DNA of 31,263 nucleotides, taken from contig JBBDIT010000032.1 of assembly GCA_040880285.1 (NCBI GenBank), positions 1-31,263 of the forward strand, given 5' to 3'. This stretch comes from JANQJA01 sp040880285. Its GTDB lineage: Bacteria > Pseudomonadota > Gammaproteobacteria > Pseudomonadales > Azotimanducaceae. A program made the position numbers and the translations under genes. This document shows, in pieces, positions 7,488 to 15,260 of this stretch (the stretch's first letter is position 1; every line of letters starts with the position of its first letter). The notes below the pieces were generated by a model, which was not told the DNA's origin, did not search any database, and worked only from the letters and a program-made list of their open reading frames with translations.

Positions 7488-8939
7488 TCAGCTTCTTTCT
7501 TTTAGCAGAGCGGAACGACGGGTCTTACCTGCATCATCCCGAAGCGGCTCGCTGACAAATTCGAATGATCGGGGGATCTTGTAGCGTGACAAACGATCGC
7601 CCAGGAAAGCGGTGAGTTCCTCGGCGCTTGCAGCCTCGCCGGGCATGTCGACAATGCCATGGACGATTTGCCCCATATCCTCATCGGGCAGGCCAATCAC
7701 GGCGCTTGAGCGCACACCGGGAAAGGCATCGATAGCGGCTTCCACCTCAGCAGGATAGATATTGGCGCCGCCTGATAGAATCATATCGGTTTTGCGATCG
7801 GACAGATAAATGTATCCGTCCTGATCGACGTAGCCCATATCACCGAGTGACTCCCATCCACCGTCTATGGCTTTAGGGTCCGCTCCAATGTAATGGTAGG
7901 TACTACCCTGGCCGCCGGGCGGCAACATAAAGATTTCCCCAACTTCACCGGGTGGAAGTTCATTCCCGTCTTCGTCCACAACCTTGATTTTGGTTTCGCC
8001 CAGGAGTTTTCCAACAGATCCCTTATGTTCCATCCATTCATCACCAGTGATCCAGGTGGCGCCGGTGGATTCGGTACCAGCAAACAGTTCATGGACACGT
8101 TCACCACCGAGCCACTTGATCCACTCTTCCTTGAGCCAGGCCGGGCAGGGTGCTGCCAGGTGTAGCATGATGCGCAAGGAAGACAGGTCGTACTGGTTGC
8201 GGGTTTCATCCGGCAGTTTCCAAATCCGTAACATCATCGTCGGTACCAGCATCATCCAGTCGATGCGGTACTGTTCGATGAGGCGCAGTGTTTCTTCCGC
8301 ATCGAATCTTGTCATCACAACGATGTGATTGCCGAGACACAGGCCTTGCATGGAAAACGCAAATGGCGCGTTATGGTAAAGGGGACCGGGTACGAGTTGC
8401 GCACGATCCTTTTCCTGGCGTAATGGACGGGCAGTCTCAAAATCAAACTGACCCGGTGATGCCGCCACAATAATCTTGGGCCGTCCGGTTGAGCCACCGG
8501 AGGTAGGTGCCTTCCAGTACTTTGCAACCTTGTCCGGCAGAGTGTCATCGCTTAGTGACGGATCCGGTGTAAACCCGGCAGGTACCACCTGTCGGTTCGG
8601 CAAGGATGATGGATCGGCGCCGACAACCAATGAAGGATTGGCCAGGTGCACGATGGCATCCTGCTCTGCTTTTGGCAGTCGGGCCGAGACGGGCTGGGGG
8701 GTGGCCCCCAATTTCCAGATGGCGACGCATGCCTCGTAAAACTCGATGGAATTGGGGAGTGCAACGGTCACCAGGTCATCTTGCTTGACGCCCAGCTGCT
8801 CATAGGCGCGTGCCAGTCGGTTCGTATTGAGGTCGAATTCCTTGCGGCTAACGGTTTTGTCTTCATGGGTTATGGCTGGACGATCCGGCTCTGCCTCTGC
8901 GTTCCCCGTAATCAGCCGACCAATCGATGTTGCTGTCAT
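7488..8939 (-). CDS. AMP-forming acyl-CoA synthetase/ligase
   Basis: 483 residues of the ANL superfamily, at the short end for fatty or bile acid CoA ligases. Seen in order: the phosphate-binding TSGGSTGRPK at 146-155; ELFAGTE at 284-290; GDMGYVDQDGYIYLSDRKTD at about 366-385; the hinge-region SGGANIYPAEVE at 389-400; and the C-terminal GKTRR with Lys472 in the place of the adenylation lysine. It would activate a carboxylic acid with ATP and CoA. A GGAG lies 5 nt before the ATG. It is the natural CoA-activating partner for acids made by the P450/alcohol dehydrogenase cluster, although it is on the opposite strand and separately transcribed. The branch looks closer to bile-acid-CoA-ligase-like enzymes than to FadD, a weak call. 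Confidence 0.92.
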   Translation of the reverse strand: MTATSIGRLITGNAEAEPDRPAITHEDKTVSRKEFDLNTNRLARAYEQLGVKQDDLVTVALPNSIEFYEACVAIWKLGATPQPVSARLPKAEQDAIVHLANPSLVVGADPSSLPNRQVVPAGFTPDPSLSDDTLPDKVAKYWKAPTSGGSTGRPKIIVAASPGQFDFETARPLRQEKDRAQLVPGPLYHNAPFAFSMQGLCLGNHIVVMTRFDAEETLRLIEQYRIDWMMLVPTMMLRIWKLPDETRNQYDLSSLRIMLHLAAPCPAWLKEEWIKWLGGERVHELFAGTESTGATWITGDEWMEHKGSVGKLLGETKIKVVDEDGNELPPGEVGEIFMLPPGGQGSTYHYIGADPKAIDGGWESLGDMGYVDQDGYIYLSDRKTDMILSGGANIYPAEVEAAIDAFPGVRSSAVIGLPDEDMGQIVHGIVDMPGEAASAEELTAFLGDRLSRYKIPRSFEFVSEPLRDDAGKTRRSALLKERS

Positions 8940-9036
8940 CTTGACTCCAAAAGTTTAACGCTCAAGCTCCAAGGATAGCATGGTCTAAAATACGCATTTG
9001 AATTAGTATCCCGTGGACACCGACAGGATGGGATAC

Positions 9037-10530
9037 ATGAGTTACAAACAACTGCACGAACACTTCAGCCAGATTTACGATCTTCGTCATGTCGAGGCCA
9101 TCACGAGTTGGGATGAAGCCTCAATGATGCCGGTTGGTGGCGGCGAGGTTCGTGGTCGTGCGCTTTCAACGCTATCAGTGGTTATCCACAATCTGTTGGC
9201 AGATCCTGCGCTTGACGGCTTGATGGATGCAGCGGCCAAAGAAGACCTGACGGATTGGCAAGAAGCCAATGTCAGGGAGATGGCACGCCAGATCCTGGCC
9301 GAAACGAGCCTGCCATCGGATCTCGTCAAGCGCATGGGTCTTGCGACTGCAAAGAGTGAACAGGCCTGGCGCGTACATCGCGCTGTCAATAACTGGGATG
9401 CGATGCAACCGCTATTGACCGAGGTTGTCAGCTTGTACCGGGAAAAGTCGCAAGTGCTAGGTGAAGCGCTTGGGTGTTCGCCTTATAACGCACTGCTGGA
9501 TGGTTATGAGCCGGGTGCCACGACTGAGAAAGTCGATGCGGTATTTTCTGATTTGAAGTCTTTCCTGCCTGGATTTGTCAATGAAGTTGTAGAGAAGCAG
9601 TCTGGTGAAGAGCTTCTTCCCATTGCAGGCGACTTTTCGATCGAACGGCAAAGATCGCTGGGCATTGCGGTCATGTCTGCACTCGGATTCGACTTTGACC
9701 ATGGGCGTCTGGATGTCAGCCACCATCCGTTTTGCGGTGGTGTGCCGGATGACGTTCGAATTACGACACGTTACAACACAGGAAACTTCGTTGAGTCATT
9801 GATGGCGGTGATTCATGAAACCGGTCACGCACTTTACGAACAAGGGTTACCACAGGATTGGCGTGACCAGCCGGTGGGTGAAGCCCTGTCTTCAGGTACC
9901 CATGAAAGCCAGTCCCTGTTGATGGAGATGCAGGCTTGCAGAACCGAGGCGTTTCTCAAGTTTCTTGCGCCAATGGCCCAGCGCGCTTTTCTGGGCAGCC
10001 AGAGTAATGACCCGGCATGGAGCGTGGACAATCTCTACCGACACTACACGCGTGTGGAAAAGAGTTTGATCCGCGTTGACGCCGATGAAGTCACCTATCC
10101 CTTACATGTCATCCTGCGGTATGAAATCGAAAAAGCCTTGATTGAAGGTGAACTTGAAGTCGCTGAACTACCCGATGCCTGGGACGAGGGGATGCGAACC
10201 CTGTTGGAGTTGGACACCATTGGTAATTTCAAAGATGGTTGTTTACAGGATGTGCATTGGCCAGCCGGTCTCTTTGGTTACTTCCCAACCTATACACTCG
10301 GTGCCATGACGGCGGCGCAATTGTTTGCCTCGGCGACGGCCGAACTCGGCACTATTTACCAGGATATAGGCGAGGGTAGGTTTGAAAATCTTCTCGCATG
10401 GCTTCGGTCAAATGTGCACAGCAAGGGTAAGTTCCTCTCCTATGACGATTTGATGCTCGAGGCAACGGGCAGTGGGCTCGACGCGAGCTGGTTCAAGAGG
10501 CACGTCAGGCAACGCTACCTGACAGACTAG
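9037..10530 (+). CDS. M32 family metallocarboxypeptidase (Taq type)
   Basis: 497 residues, matching the roughly 500 of thermostable carboxypeptidase Taq relatives. The zinc motif HETGH is at residues 260-264 and the downstream glutamate ligand is Glu290 in THESQS; the opening SYKQLHEHFSQIYDLRHVEA is also typical. It removes C-terminal residues, with broad specificity, in the cytoplasm. I chose the ATG at 9037 because CAGGA lies 8 nt before it; a GTG at 9013 and an ATG at 9028 are in frame but without a good ribosome site. It is divergent from the acyl-CoA synthetase (97 bp between starts). Its stop codon overlaps the stop of the next gene, which runs towards it. Confidence 0.93.
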   Translation: MSYKQLHEHFSQIYDLRHVEAITSWDEASMMPVGGGEVRGRALSTLSVVIHNLLADPALDGLMDAAAKEDLTDWQEANVREMARQILAETSLPSDLVKRMGLATAKSEQAWRVHRAVNNWDAMQPLLTEVVSLYREKSQVLGEALGCSPYNALLDGYEPGATTEKVDAVFSDLKSFLPGFVNEVVEKQSGEELLPIAGDFSIERQRSLGIAVMSALGFDFDHGRLDVSHHPFCGGVPDDVRITTRYNTGNFVESLMAVIHETGHALYEQGLPQDWRDQPVGEALSSGTHESQSLLMEMQACRTEAFLKFLAPMAQRAFLGSQSNDPAWSVDNLYRHYTRVEKSLIRVDADEVTYPLHVILRYEIEKALIEGELEVAELPDAWDEGMRTLLELDTIGNFKDGCLQDVHWPAGLFGYFPTYTLGAMTAAQLFASATAELGTIYQDIGEGRFENLLAWLRSNVHSKGKFLSYDDLMLEATGSGLDASWFKRHVRQRYLTD

Positions 10531-11516
10531 TCTTTTTTGAAGGGGGTTTGGCTGAGATCTCTGGCTTCGAAGATCGCGGGTCCCTTGCGTTCTTCTTTAT
10601 TGCCAGTTTCCTTGTCTTTGTCCTTTTCGTTTTGCTGATCATCTTCCAGCGCAGGCTCCAACGGTTTTTCACGCTTGCGAGGTGGTTCCTGTGGAAATGC
10701 AGGCTCTATGTCCTTTGCTGCAAAGGTGGCCCTGCCCGCGTTCACCTGGACCCGTCGGGCCTCCAGCTTGCGCCGGATCTCTTCCGGTGTCTGGGCGATT
10801 TCCTGCTTGTCTGTATCCGTGTCCGTATCAGTTTCAGGCGCAGGCTGCTGTTTTGGCCTTGGCTTGTCCACCGGCGGCGGTGGCCGATATGAAAGTTCGC
10901 GCGACTCAAATATTGCGCGACCACGCGAGGTATCCATATCTTCTTCAGGTGGGCGATCCAGTGTGCCGCCCCGAAGCAAGCTCGCCAACATTGAGAGCTC
11001 ACGTGATGCCGAGTAGATGCCGCTATCCAGGAAGACCTGCGATGAATCCAGTGACTTCTCTTCGAGTTGCGTGACTTCAATTTTATTGCGGGCGATACGC
11101 TGTTGCGACGGCCTATGGTCAAACAGGCTGCGGCCACTGCTGCCGGCTTGACCATCTTTCTTTCTTTGTAACATCACCCTGGCTTCAAGCCTGCGCCTGC
11201 GATCCTTGACACCCTCGTGAGCTTTCTCGAGGAGGACCAGCGGGACCCGGGCACTAAACAACTGGCGTAACACAGAAATTCGGGCGAGTAAGACTTCATG
11301 CCGATCCGTCAACAGTTGCAGATTGGAACGATCACCGCTGCTCGCGAGTTCGGTATATAGCAGGTCTGTGACTTCCTGCAATGCATTCCGGATACCTGCA
11401 TCAAGTTCACCAACACCTCTTGGATCCAGCGTGTCGCGCAACCGTTTGAACTCGGAGAGAAGCTGTTCTTCTACCTCTTCCAGGCCCGCGTCGATCTTGT
11501 CGAGTAAATCCGTCAT
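10527..11516 (-). CDS. Uncharacterised protein: helical N-terminus, disordered tail with repeated short motif
   Basis: 329 residues, not recognised. Residues 1-120 are predicted helical by eye (heptad-like, charged, no glycine runs) and may form a coiled coil. From 120 on the chain is rich in K, E, P, Q and D and looks disordered, including a TDTDTDTD tract at 229-236. A short motif recurs in the tail: about 166-175 (IYSASRELS), 200-209 (RAIFESRELS), 262-271 (RATFAAKDIE) and 313-322 (PAIFEARDLS), roughly [FY]-x-[AS]-[RK]-[DE]-[LI]. A weaker copy is RSLFDHR near 129. Such repeats usually act as docking peptides for a partner protein. No signal peptide or membrane segment. It seems to be transcribed from its own promoter at 11543-11571. 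Function unknown. Confidence 0.82.
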   Translation of the reverse strand: MTDLLDKIDAGLEEVEEQLLSEFKRLRDTLDPRGVGELDAGIRNALQEVTDLLYTELASSGDRSNLQLLTDRHEVLLARISVLRQLFSARVPLVLLEKAHEGVKDRRRRLEARVMLQRKKDGQAGSSGRSLFDHRPSQQRIARNKIEVTQLEEKSLDSSQVFLDSGIYSASRELSMLASLLRGGTLDRPPEEDMDTSRGRAIFESRELSYRPPPPVDKPRPKQQPAPETDTDTDTDKQEIAQTPEEIRRKLEARRVQVNAGRATFAAKDIEPAFPQEPPRKREKPLEPALEDDQQNEKDKDKETGNKEERKGPAIFEARDLSQTPFKKD

Positions 11517-11542
11517 ATTCAGGGGTAGCCGGTGAAACAGTG

Positions 11543-11571
11543 CTTATAAAGTGGTGTCCCTTCCACCGCAA
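11543..11571 (-). promoter_or_regulatory. Sigma70-type promoter for the motif-repeat protein
   Basis: On the minus strand: TTGCGG (-35, 11571-11566), 17-nt spacer, TATAAG (-10, 11548-11543). Transcription would start near 11536, about 20 nt before the start codon at 11516. The spacing is optimal and the -10 has five consensus bases. Confidence 0.5.
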
Positions 11572-11600
11572 GCCCGGTTATGTAAGTAAATTGTAAATCC

Positions 11601-12026
11601 TCAACCTTCTGACGGGTCCTCGCGACCGCCAAAGTCCTTGACGGCCTTTAGAATCTGGCGACAGGTCAATTGTCCCACCAGTTTACCGTCCGCCACAATG
11701 GGACGCCGTCGATGCTTGTGGTCCAGCATTGAGGAGGCAACAGTGATTATATCATCGTGCGGGTGATTGACCTCTACCTCCCGGGTCATTACATCGCGTA
11801 CCAGCGACGCACCTGGATCACCATCATTGTAGACATTGTTGACAATGGCGCGCAGGCAGTCGAGTTCCGAGAGCATGCCAACAAGATTATTATTATCATC
11901 GACTACTACAACGCCCGAGATTTTGTTCGCCAGAATGTGGTGTGACGCTTCATAGATCGTCATATTCGCCTTGACCGACACCGGCTTTTTGAGCATGTAG
12001 TGCCGGACTTCAATTGATTTCAGCAT
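11601..12026 (-). CDS. CBS domain-pair protein
   Basis: 141 residues made almost only of two CBS motifs, about 1-65 (VRHYMLKKPVSVKANMTIYE, then GVVVVDDNNNLVGMLSELD) and 75-135 (VRDVMTREVEVNHPHDDI, then RRPIVADGKLVGQLTCRQ). Stand-alone CBS pairs bind adenine nucleotides such as AMP, ATP or SAM and regulate partner proteins. No ligand residue can be assigned with confidence. AGGAG lies 7 nt before the ATG. It follows the TrmB-type regulator on the same strand after 81 bp, so co-transcription is possible, but a role in the same circuit is only a guess. Confidence 0.9.
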   Translation of the reverse strand: MLKSIEVRHYMLKKPVSVKANMTIYEASHHILANKISGVVVVDDNNNLVGMLSELDCLRAIVNNVYNDGDPGASLVRDVMTREVEVNHPHDDIITVASSMLDHKHRRRPIVADGKLVGQLTCRQILKAVKDFGGREDPSEG

Positions 12027-12107
12027 GCGATTTCTCCTGGTTCGAAGATCGGGGTCCCGTTAGTCGAGTATATCTCCTGGTTTGTAGGAGTGACTATCAA
12101 AAACCGG

Positions 12108-12854
12108 TCATAGCCTCTCCCACAAGGTGTCGAACGCGATCTTCTGGGCCGTGGCGATGGCGTCAGAATCCAGGATGACGGCGGTGGGATAGTCACCTTT
12201 CACCAGTGAGATAAATGCGCACTTGGGCGGGTAGATGGCGACATAGCTTGCCGCTGGCCCCGGGTTCTGGGCGGGAATCCACTTTCGCCGGGCAAGCGGG
12301 GCGTCTTCACCACCTTCACCGATCGCAATCACGTTTACCTGGATATTTTTGCGAGAACGTTGCTGTGTGAAGTTGGGAAATGGTCGATACAGGTACTTGC
12401 GAATCAGTTTTGATGAATAGACCCGGTAGAGCTTTTCCGGCTGGTTTTCCACGGTCCGCAATATATCCCGCAATACAAACAGGATGCCGTCGTCTCCTTC
12501 ATAGTGGTGGACATTGGTAATGGTTGAATCCGGTGTCATCAAGTTGAGATCCGGCACAATGTCCGTCTGCAGTGAGGCCGTGGCCTGTGCCAACTGCTCC
12601 TGCTGATCTTCTGCCAGTTTCAGCAGCAATTCCGGTGGTTCGGCACAGAAGTAGCGGCGCTTGCCCCTGGGAAAATAGCTGACCAGGCCCTTGTCCCTGA
12701 GCAATTTGAGCGTCTCGTAGGTAGTACCGCGGTTGATTTCTGCCGCACTGGCCACATCGCGAATAGACGTGGGGCCCAATTTGAGCAGTGAGAGGTAGAC
12801 ATCGGTTTCCCGATTCGACAGGCCCAGCCGTGCCAGGGTTTCATGGATAATCAT
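12108..12854 (-). CDS. TrmB-type winged-helix transcriptional regulator
   Basis: 248 residues. Residues 1-70 form a TrmB/helix-turn-helix domain (LARLGLSNRETDVYLSLLKL, then TSIRDVASAAEINRGTTYET as the recognition helix region, then GLVSYFPRGKRRYF as the wing). The rest, including HYEGDDGILFVLRDIL near 120-135, resembles the C-terminal sensor part of TrmB-like proteins, which in archaea binds sugars; the ligand here is unknown. There is no Shine-Dalgarno before the ATG, but a perfect TATAAT ends 8 nt upstream, so the mRNA may be leaderless. The promoter overlaps GTCA-N9-TGAC at 12860-12876, which would suit autoregulation. TrmB proteins are less common in proteobacteria than in archaea. Confidence 0.85.
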   Translation of the reverse strand: MIIHETLARLGLSNRETDVYLSLLKLGPTSIRDVASAAEINRGTTYETLKLLRDKGLVSYFPRGKRRYFCAEPPELLLKLAEDQQEQLAQATASLQTDIVPDLNLMTPDSTITNVHHYEGDDGILFVLRDILRTVENQPEKLYRVYSSKLIRKYLYRPFPNFTQQRSRKNIQVNVIAIGEGGEDAPLARRKWIPAQNPGPAASYVAIYPPKCAFISLVKGDYPTAVILDSDAIATAQKIAFDTLWERL

Positions 12855-12859
12855 GCTAA

Positions 12860-12876
12860 GTCATTATATTAGTGAC
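12860..12876. promoter_or_regulatory. Symmetric site over the TrmB-type promoter
   Basis: GTCA-N9-TGAC with an AT-rich centre, covering the TATAAT (minus strand, 12868-12863) of the regulator gene. Two near-identical decamers follow, GATAGTATCA at 12892-12901 and GATAGTGTATCA at 12915-12926, 23 bp apart, about two helical turns. Together they could be the operator region of the divergent 12854/13010 pair. Confidence 0.4.
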
Positions 12877-12997
12877 AATATACAAGCGAAAGATAGTATC
12901 ATTCTCTTCGATAAGATAGTGTATCAATGGGTGACATTTTTTTGATGACAAAAATATGGAAAAGGGTGCTCGCACCCCGGCGGACCTTGCGACCGCG

Positions 12998-13003
12998 TAT
13001 AAT
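12998..13003 (+). promoter_or_regulatory. -10 element directly before the HEAT-like gene
   Basis: Perfect TATAAT whose last base is 7 nt before the A of the ATG at 13010. This geometry places the transcription start on the start codon itself. No good -35 or extended -10 is visible. A GGGTGC-TC-GCACCC hairpin lies upstream at 12964-12977. Confidence 0.4.
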
Positions 13004-13009
13004 GGCGCT

Positions 13010-13555
13010 ATGAAAAAACGTGTGCCGTTCCACCTCCTGATACCCGTGATGATTGCCGTGGCGGCTCCGGCCAACGCCGGGGAGCCATCGCGTGAGGCCG
13101 TTATTGCGTTGTTGCAGGGTTACGAGTGGGAAATTGACCGGCCCGCTTTCGAGGCCTTGGGTGCCGAGGCAGACACCTTGTTATTAACGCTGGCAGGGGA
13201 TGAAAATGAATCGAAGCTCATCCGGGCACGAGCCGCCGCGGTACTTTCCATTTATCCGACTGACGAGGTTTGGGGTTTTTACCTTTCACGGCTCAATGAT
13301 TCGGCCGCGCCGGTCCAGCGACGCCGGGCGGTCGATGCGCTGTGCCATGCATTTGCCGGGGCGCGGGCGGGCGACCTGATTGCGGTGCTAGCGCCAGTAT
13401 TAACAGCCGACGATGTACACCTGAGGACCCGGGCGGCTACTTGCCTGCAGTCATTGCCGGAAGACCAGGCGGCAGCATCTCTACAGGCGTACCGGCAGGG
13501 AATCACAGATGCCTGGGAGCTACGGGCCGCAGGATTTACGGAGCACCACCGATGA
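13010..13555 (+). CDS. Secreted HEAT-repeat-like protein
   Basis: 181 residues from the ATG at 13010. An in-frame ATG at 12956 would bury the signal peptide, so the later start is preferred: MKKRVPFHLLIPVMIAVAAP then ANAGEP is a clear Sec signal with an ANA-G cleavage site near residue 23. The mature part is all-helical with repeats of the HEAT type, for example RARAAAVLSIYP near 72-83, RRRAVDALCHAFAGA near 104-118 and LRTRAATCLQSLP near 138-150. Such domains bind other proteins. It overlaps the next gene by 4 bp (ATGA at 13552-13555), so the two are translationally coupled, an unusual pairing of a periplasmic scaffold with a cytoplasmic oxygenase. No Shine-Dalgarno is seen; leaderless translation is possible. 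Confidence 0.8.
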   Translation: MKKRVPFHLLIPVMIAVAAPANAGEPSREAVIALLQGYEWEIDRPAFEALGAEADTLLLTLAGDENESKLIRARAAAVLSIYPTDEVWGFYLSRLNDSAAPVQRRRAVDALCHAFAGARAGDLIAVLAPVLTADDVHLRTRAATCLQSLPEDQAAASLQAYRQGITDAWELRAAGFTEHHR

Positions 13556-14325
13556 GCCAATCAGCAGGCGCTTTATCCGAGGTTGATGTGGCCGCTTTCA
13601 AGCGGGATGGCTTTTTTGTCGCTAAATCCATGGTGAGCAGTGACCTGTGTAAAGAGATGCGACGTGTGGCAACCGATCACCTTTCGCAAAACCTGGCGCC
13701 GATTGAATACGAAGTGGACGTGAATTATCCCGGATCCCCGGCCAGTGCCGATGCAGAAGGTGGTAACACGCCAAGGCGGTTACTCCATGCCTATGCTCGC
13801 CACCCGGTATTTCGCGATTGGGCTACTGGCGCCCCGATCCGGGATTACCTTACCCGGTTGTTTGGGAGTGAGGCGGTGCTTGTGTCCCAGTGCCACCATA
13901 ATTGCATTATGACCAAGCATCCCGGATTCAGTAGTGCGACCCGCTGGCACCAGGATAACCGTTACTGGGCATTCGACCAGGAGAATCTGGTGAGCGTCTG
14001 GCTCGCGCTCGGCGATGAAACCCGGGCTAACGGTTGTTTGCGCATTATTCCCGGTTCGCACCGGATGGATATGGAACCAGGACGGTTTGACGCTGCCTTG
14101 TTCCTGCGGACCGATATTGCCGAGAACAAGTCATTGCTGACCGGGGCCAATGCACTTGAGCTCTCAGCCGGCGATGTCCTGTTTTTCCACAGCAAGTTAT
14201 TTCATGCCGCCGGTCGCAACCGTACTGACGAAACCAAGCTCTCCGTGGTGTTTACCTATCATGAGAAGTCGAACCATCCCATTGAGGGGACTCGCTCGGC
14301 GCAGTTTCCCGGCATTGAGCTATAA
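13552..14325 (+). CDS. Phytanoyl-CoA dioxygenase (PhyH) family protein
   Basis: 257 residues from the ATG in the ATGA overlap. It is an Fe(II)/2-oxoglutarate oxygenase: the metal ligands are His133 and Asp135 (RWHQDNRYW) and His218 (KLFHAAGRNR), with Arg224 as the likely 2-oxoglutarate carboxylate anchor; PGSHRMDME at 167-175 is the usual family loop. All ligands are present, so activity is expected. PhyH-type enzymes hydroxylate small or lipid-like substrates, and the substrate here is not predictable; the neighbourhood does not tie it clearly to the P450 cluster. The coding frame is open upstream into the HEAT-like gene, but that part is not related to the family. Confidence 0.92.
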   Translation: MSQSAGALSEVDVAAFKRDGFFVAKSMVSSDLCKEMRRVATDHLSQNLAPIEYEVDVNYPGSPASADAEGGNTPRRLLHAYARHPVFRDWATGAPIRDYLTRLFGSEAVLVSQCHHNCIMTKHPGFSSATRWHQDNRYWAFDQENLVSVWLALGDETRANGCLRIIPGSHRMDMEPGRFDAALFLRTDIAENKSLLTGANALELSAGDVLFFHSKLFHAAGRNRTDETKLSVVFTYHEKSNHPIEGTRSAQFPGIEL

Positions 14326-14367
14326 GTCAGGACCTACCGGTCAGGTGCCCGGGTGCTTGCCACAGGA

Positions 14368-15198
14368 TCAGCCGTCGGACAAAGATTGAATGACATAGCC
14401 GCCGGAACGTTCGTCCAGCGAGAGCTTCAGCAGGCCACGACGTTCAGCTTCCTCCAACAGGTCACTGAACGAGCGGGCGCCATAATATCGTTCGTTAAAT
14501 CCCGGACGTCTACGTTTAAGCGCCTGCTTAACCATTGAGCCCCATAGCTTGTCAGAGTCACCGCGTTCAGCATAAAGCGCCTCGGTCATCTCCATCACCA
14601 GGCTGACGGCCTCATCCATTTTTTCATCGTCGGTGCTTGCGCTCTCCGGTTTGCTTGACTCACCTTTTACCGGTTTCTTTTTAGCGGCTGGTTTGCGTTT
14701 TCTTTTCTGGCTGGATTCCTCATCCCGCACGACATCGTCATAGAAAATAAACTCATCGCAATTACTCATTAACAAGTCCGATGTCGAGCTTTTCACGCCC
14801 ACGCCAATGACCTGCTTGTTGTTCTCTCGTAGTTTGCTGACCAGGGGGGAAAAGTCGGAGTCTCCACTGACGATCACGAAGGTATCAATATGCGCCTTGG
14901 TGTAGCAAAGATCGAGGGCGTCAACCACCATCCGGATGTCTGCAGAATTTTTGCCGGACTGGCGCGTATGCGGAATTTCAATCAACTCAAATGCTGCATC
15001 ATGCATCACGGCCTTGAATTCCTTGTACCTTTCCCAATCGCAATAGGCCTTTTTGGTGACGATAGTGCCTTTCACCAGCAGGCGTTCAAGTACCAGCTTG
15101 ATGTCAAACCTTGCCATCTTGGCGTCACGGACGCCGAGAGCAACGTTCTCAAAGTCGCAGAATATCGCGAGGTTCAGGTCTTCGTTGTTGGATGACAT
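14368..15198 (-). CDS. NYN domain ribonuclease-like protein with OST-HTH/LOTUS domain
   Basis: 276 residues. The N-terminal NYN (PIN-like) domain at 8-155 shows the acidic active-site residues: Asp15 and Asn18 in IFCDFENVALG, Asp87 in NSADIRMVVDAL, and Asp113/Asp115 in VSGDSDFSPL. A basic linker (KRKRKPAAKKK near 165-175) leads to an OST-HTH/LOTUS domain at about 195-272 (LWGSMVKQALKRRRPGFNE, then RGLLKLSLDE). The layout matches bacterial NYN-LOTUS proteins related to MARF1 and LabA, probably RNA-binding nucleases acting in RNA turnover. It converges with the PhyH gene. Its substrate RNA is not known. Confidence 0.92.
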   Translation of the reverse strand: MSSNNEDLNLAIFCDFENVALGVRDAKMARFDIKLVLERLLVKGTIVTKKAYCDWERYKEFKAVMHDAAFELIEIPHTRQSGKNSADIRMVVDALDLCYTKAHIDTFVIVSGDSDFSPLVSKLRENNKQVIGVGVKSSTSDLLMSNCDEFIFYDDVVRDEESSQKRKRKPAAKKKPVKGESSKPESASTDDEKMDEAVSLVMEMTEALYAERGDSDKLWGSMVKQALKRRRPGFNERYYGARSFSDLLEEAERRGLLKLSLDERSGGYVIQSLSDG

Positions 15199-15260
15199 GA
15201 TTTGGATTCCTGCGAGGTTTGATTAATGCATGGTCCCATAGTCGTCAAGTGTCGCCCGGG

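Noticed and set aside
10795..10845. Short tandem DNA repeat coding for TDTDTDTD
   Set aside because: It is only a low-complexity stretch of the motif-repeat protein; no sign of a separate repeat element.
13342..13551. Upstream extension of the PhyH frame
   Set aside because: It lies within the HEAT-like gene; the PhyH family start fits the ATGA overlap at 13552.
14326..14367. ACCT/AGGT hairpin between the PhyH and NYN genes as a bidirectional terminator
   Set aside because: The stem is only 4 bp and no T-run follows on either strand.
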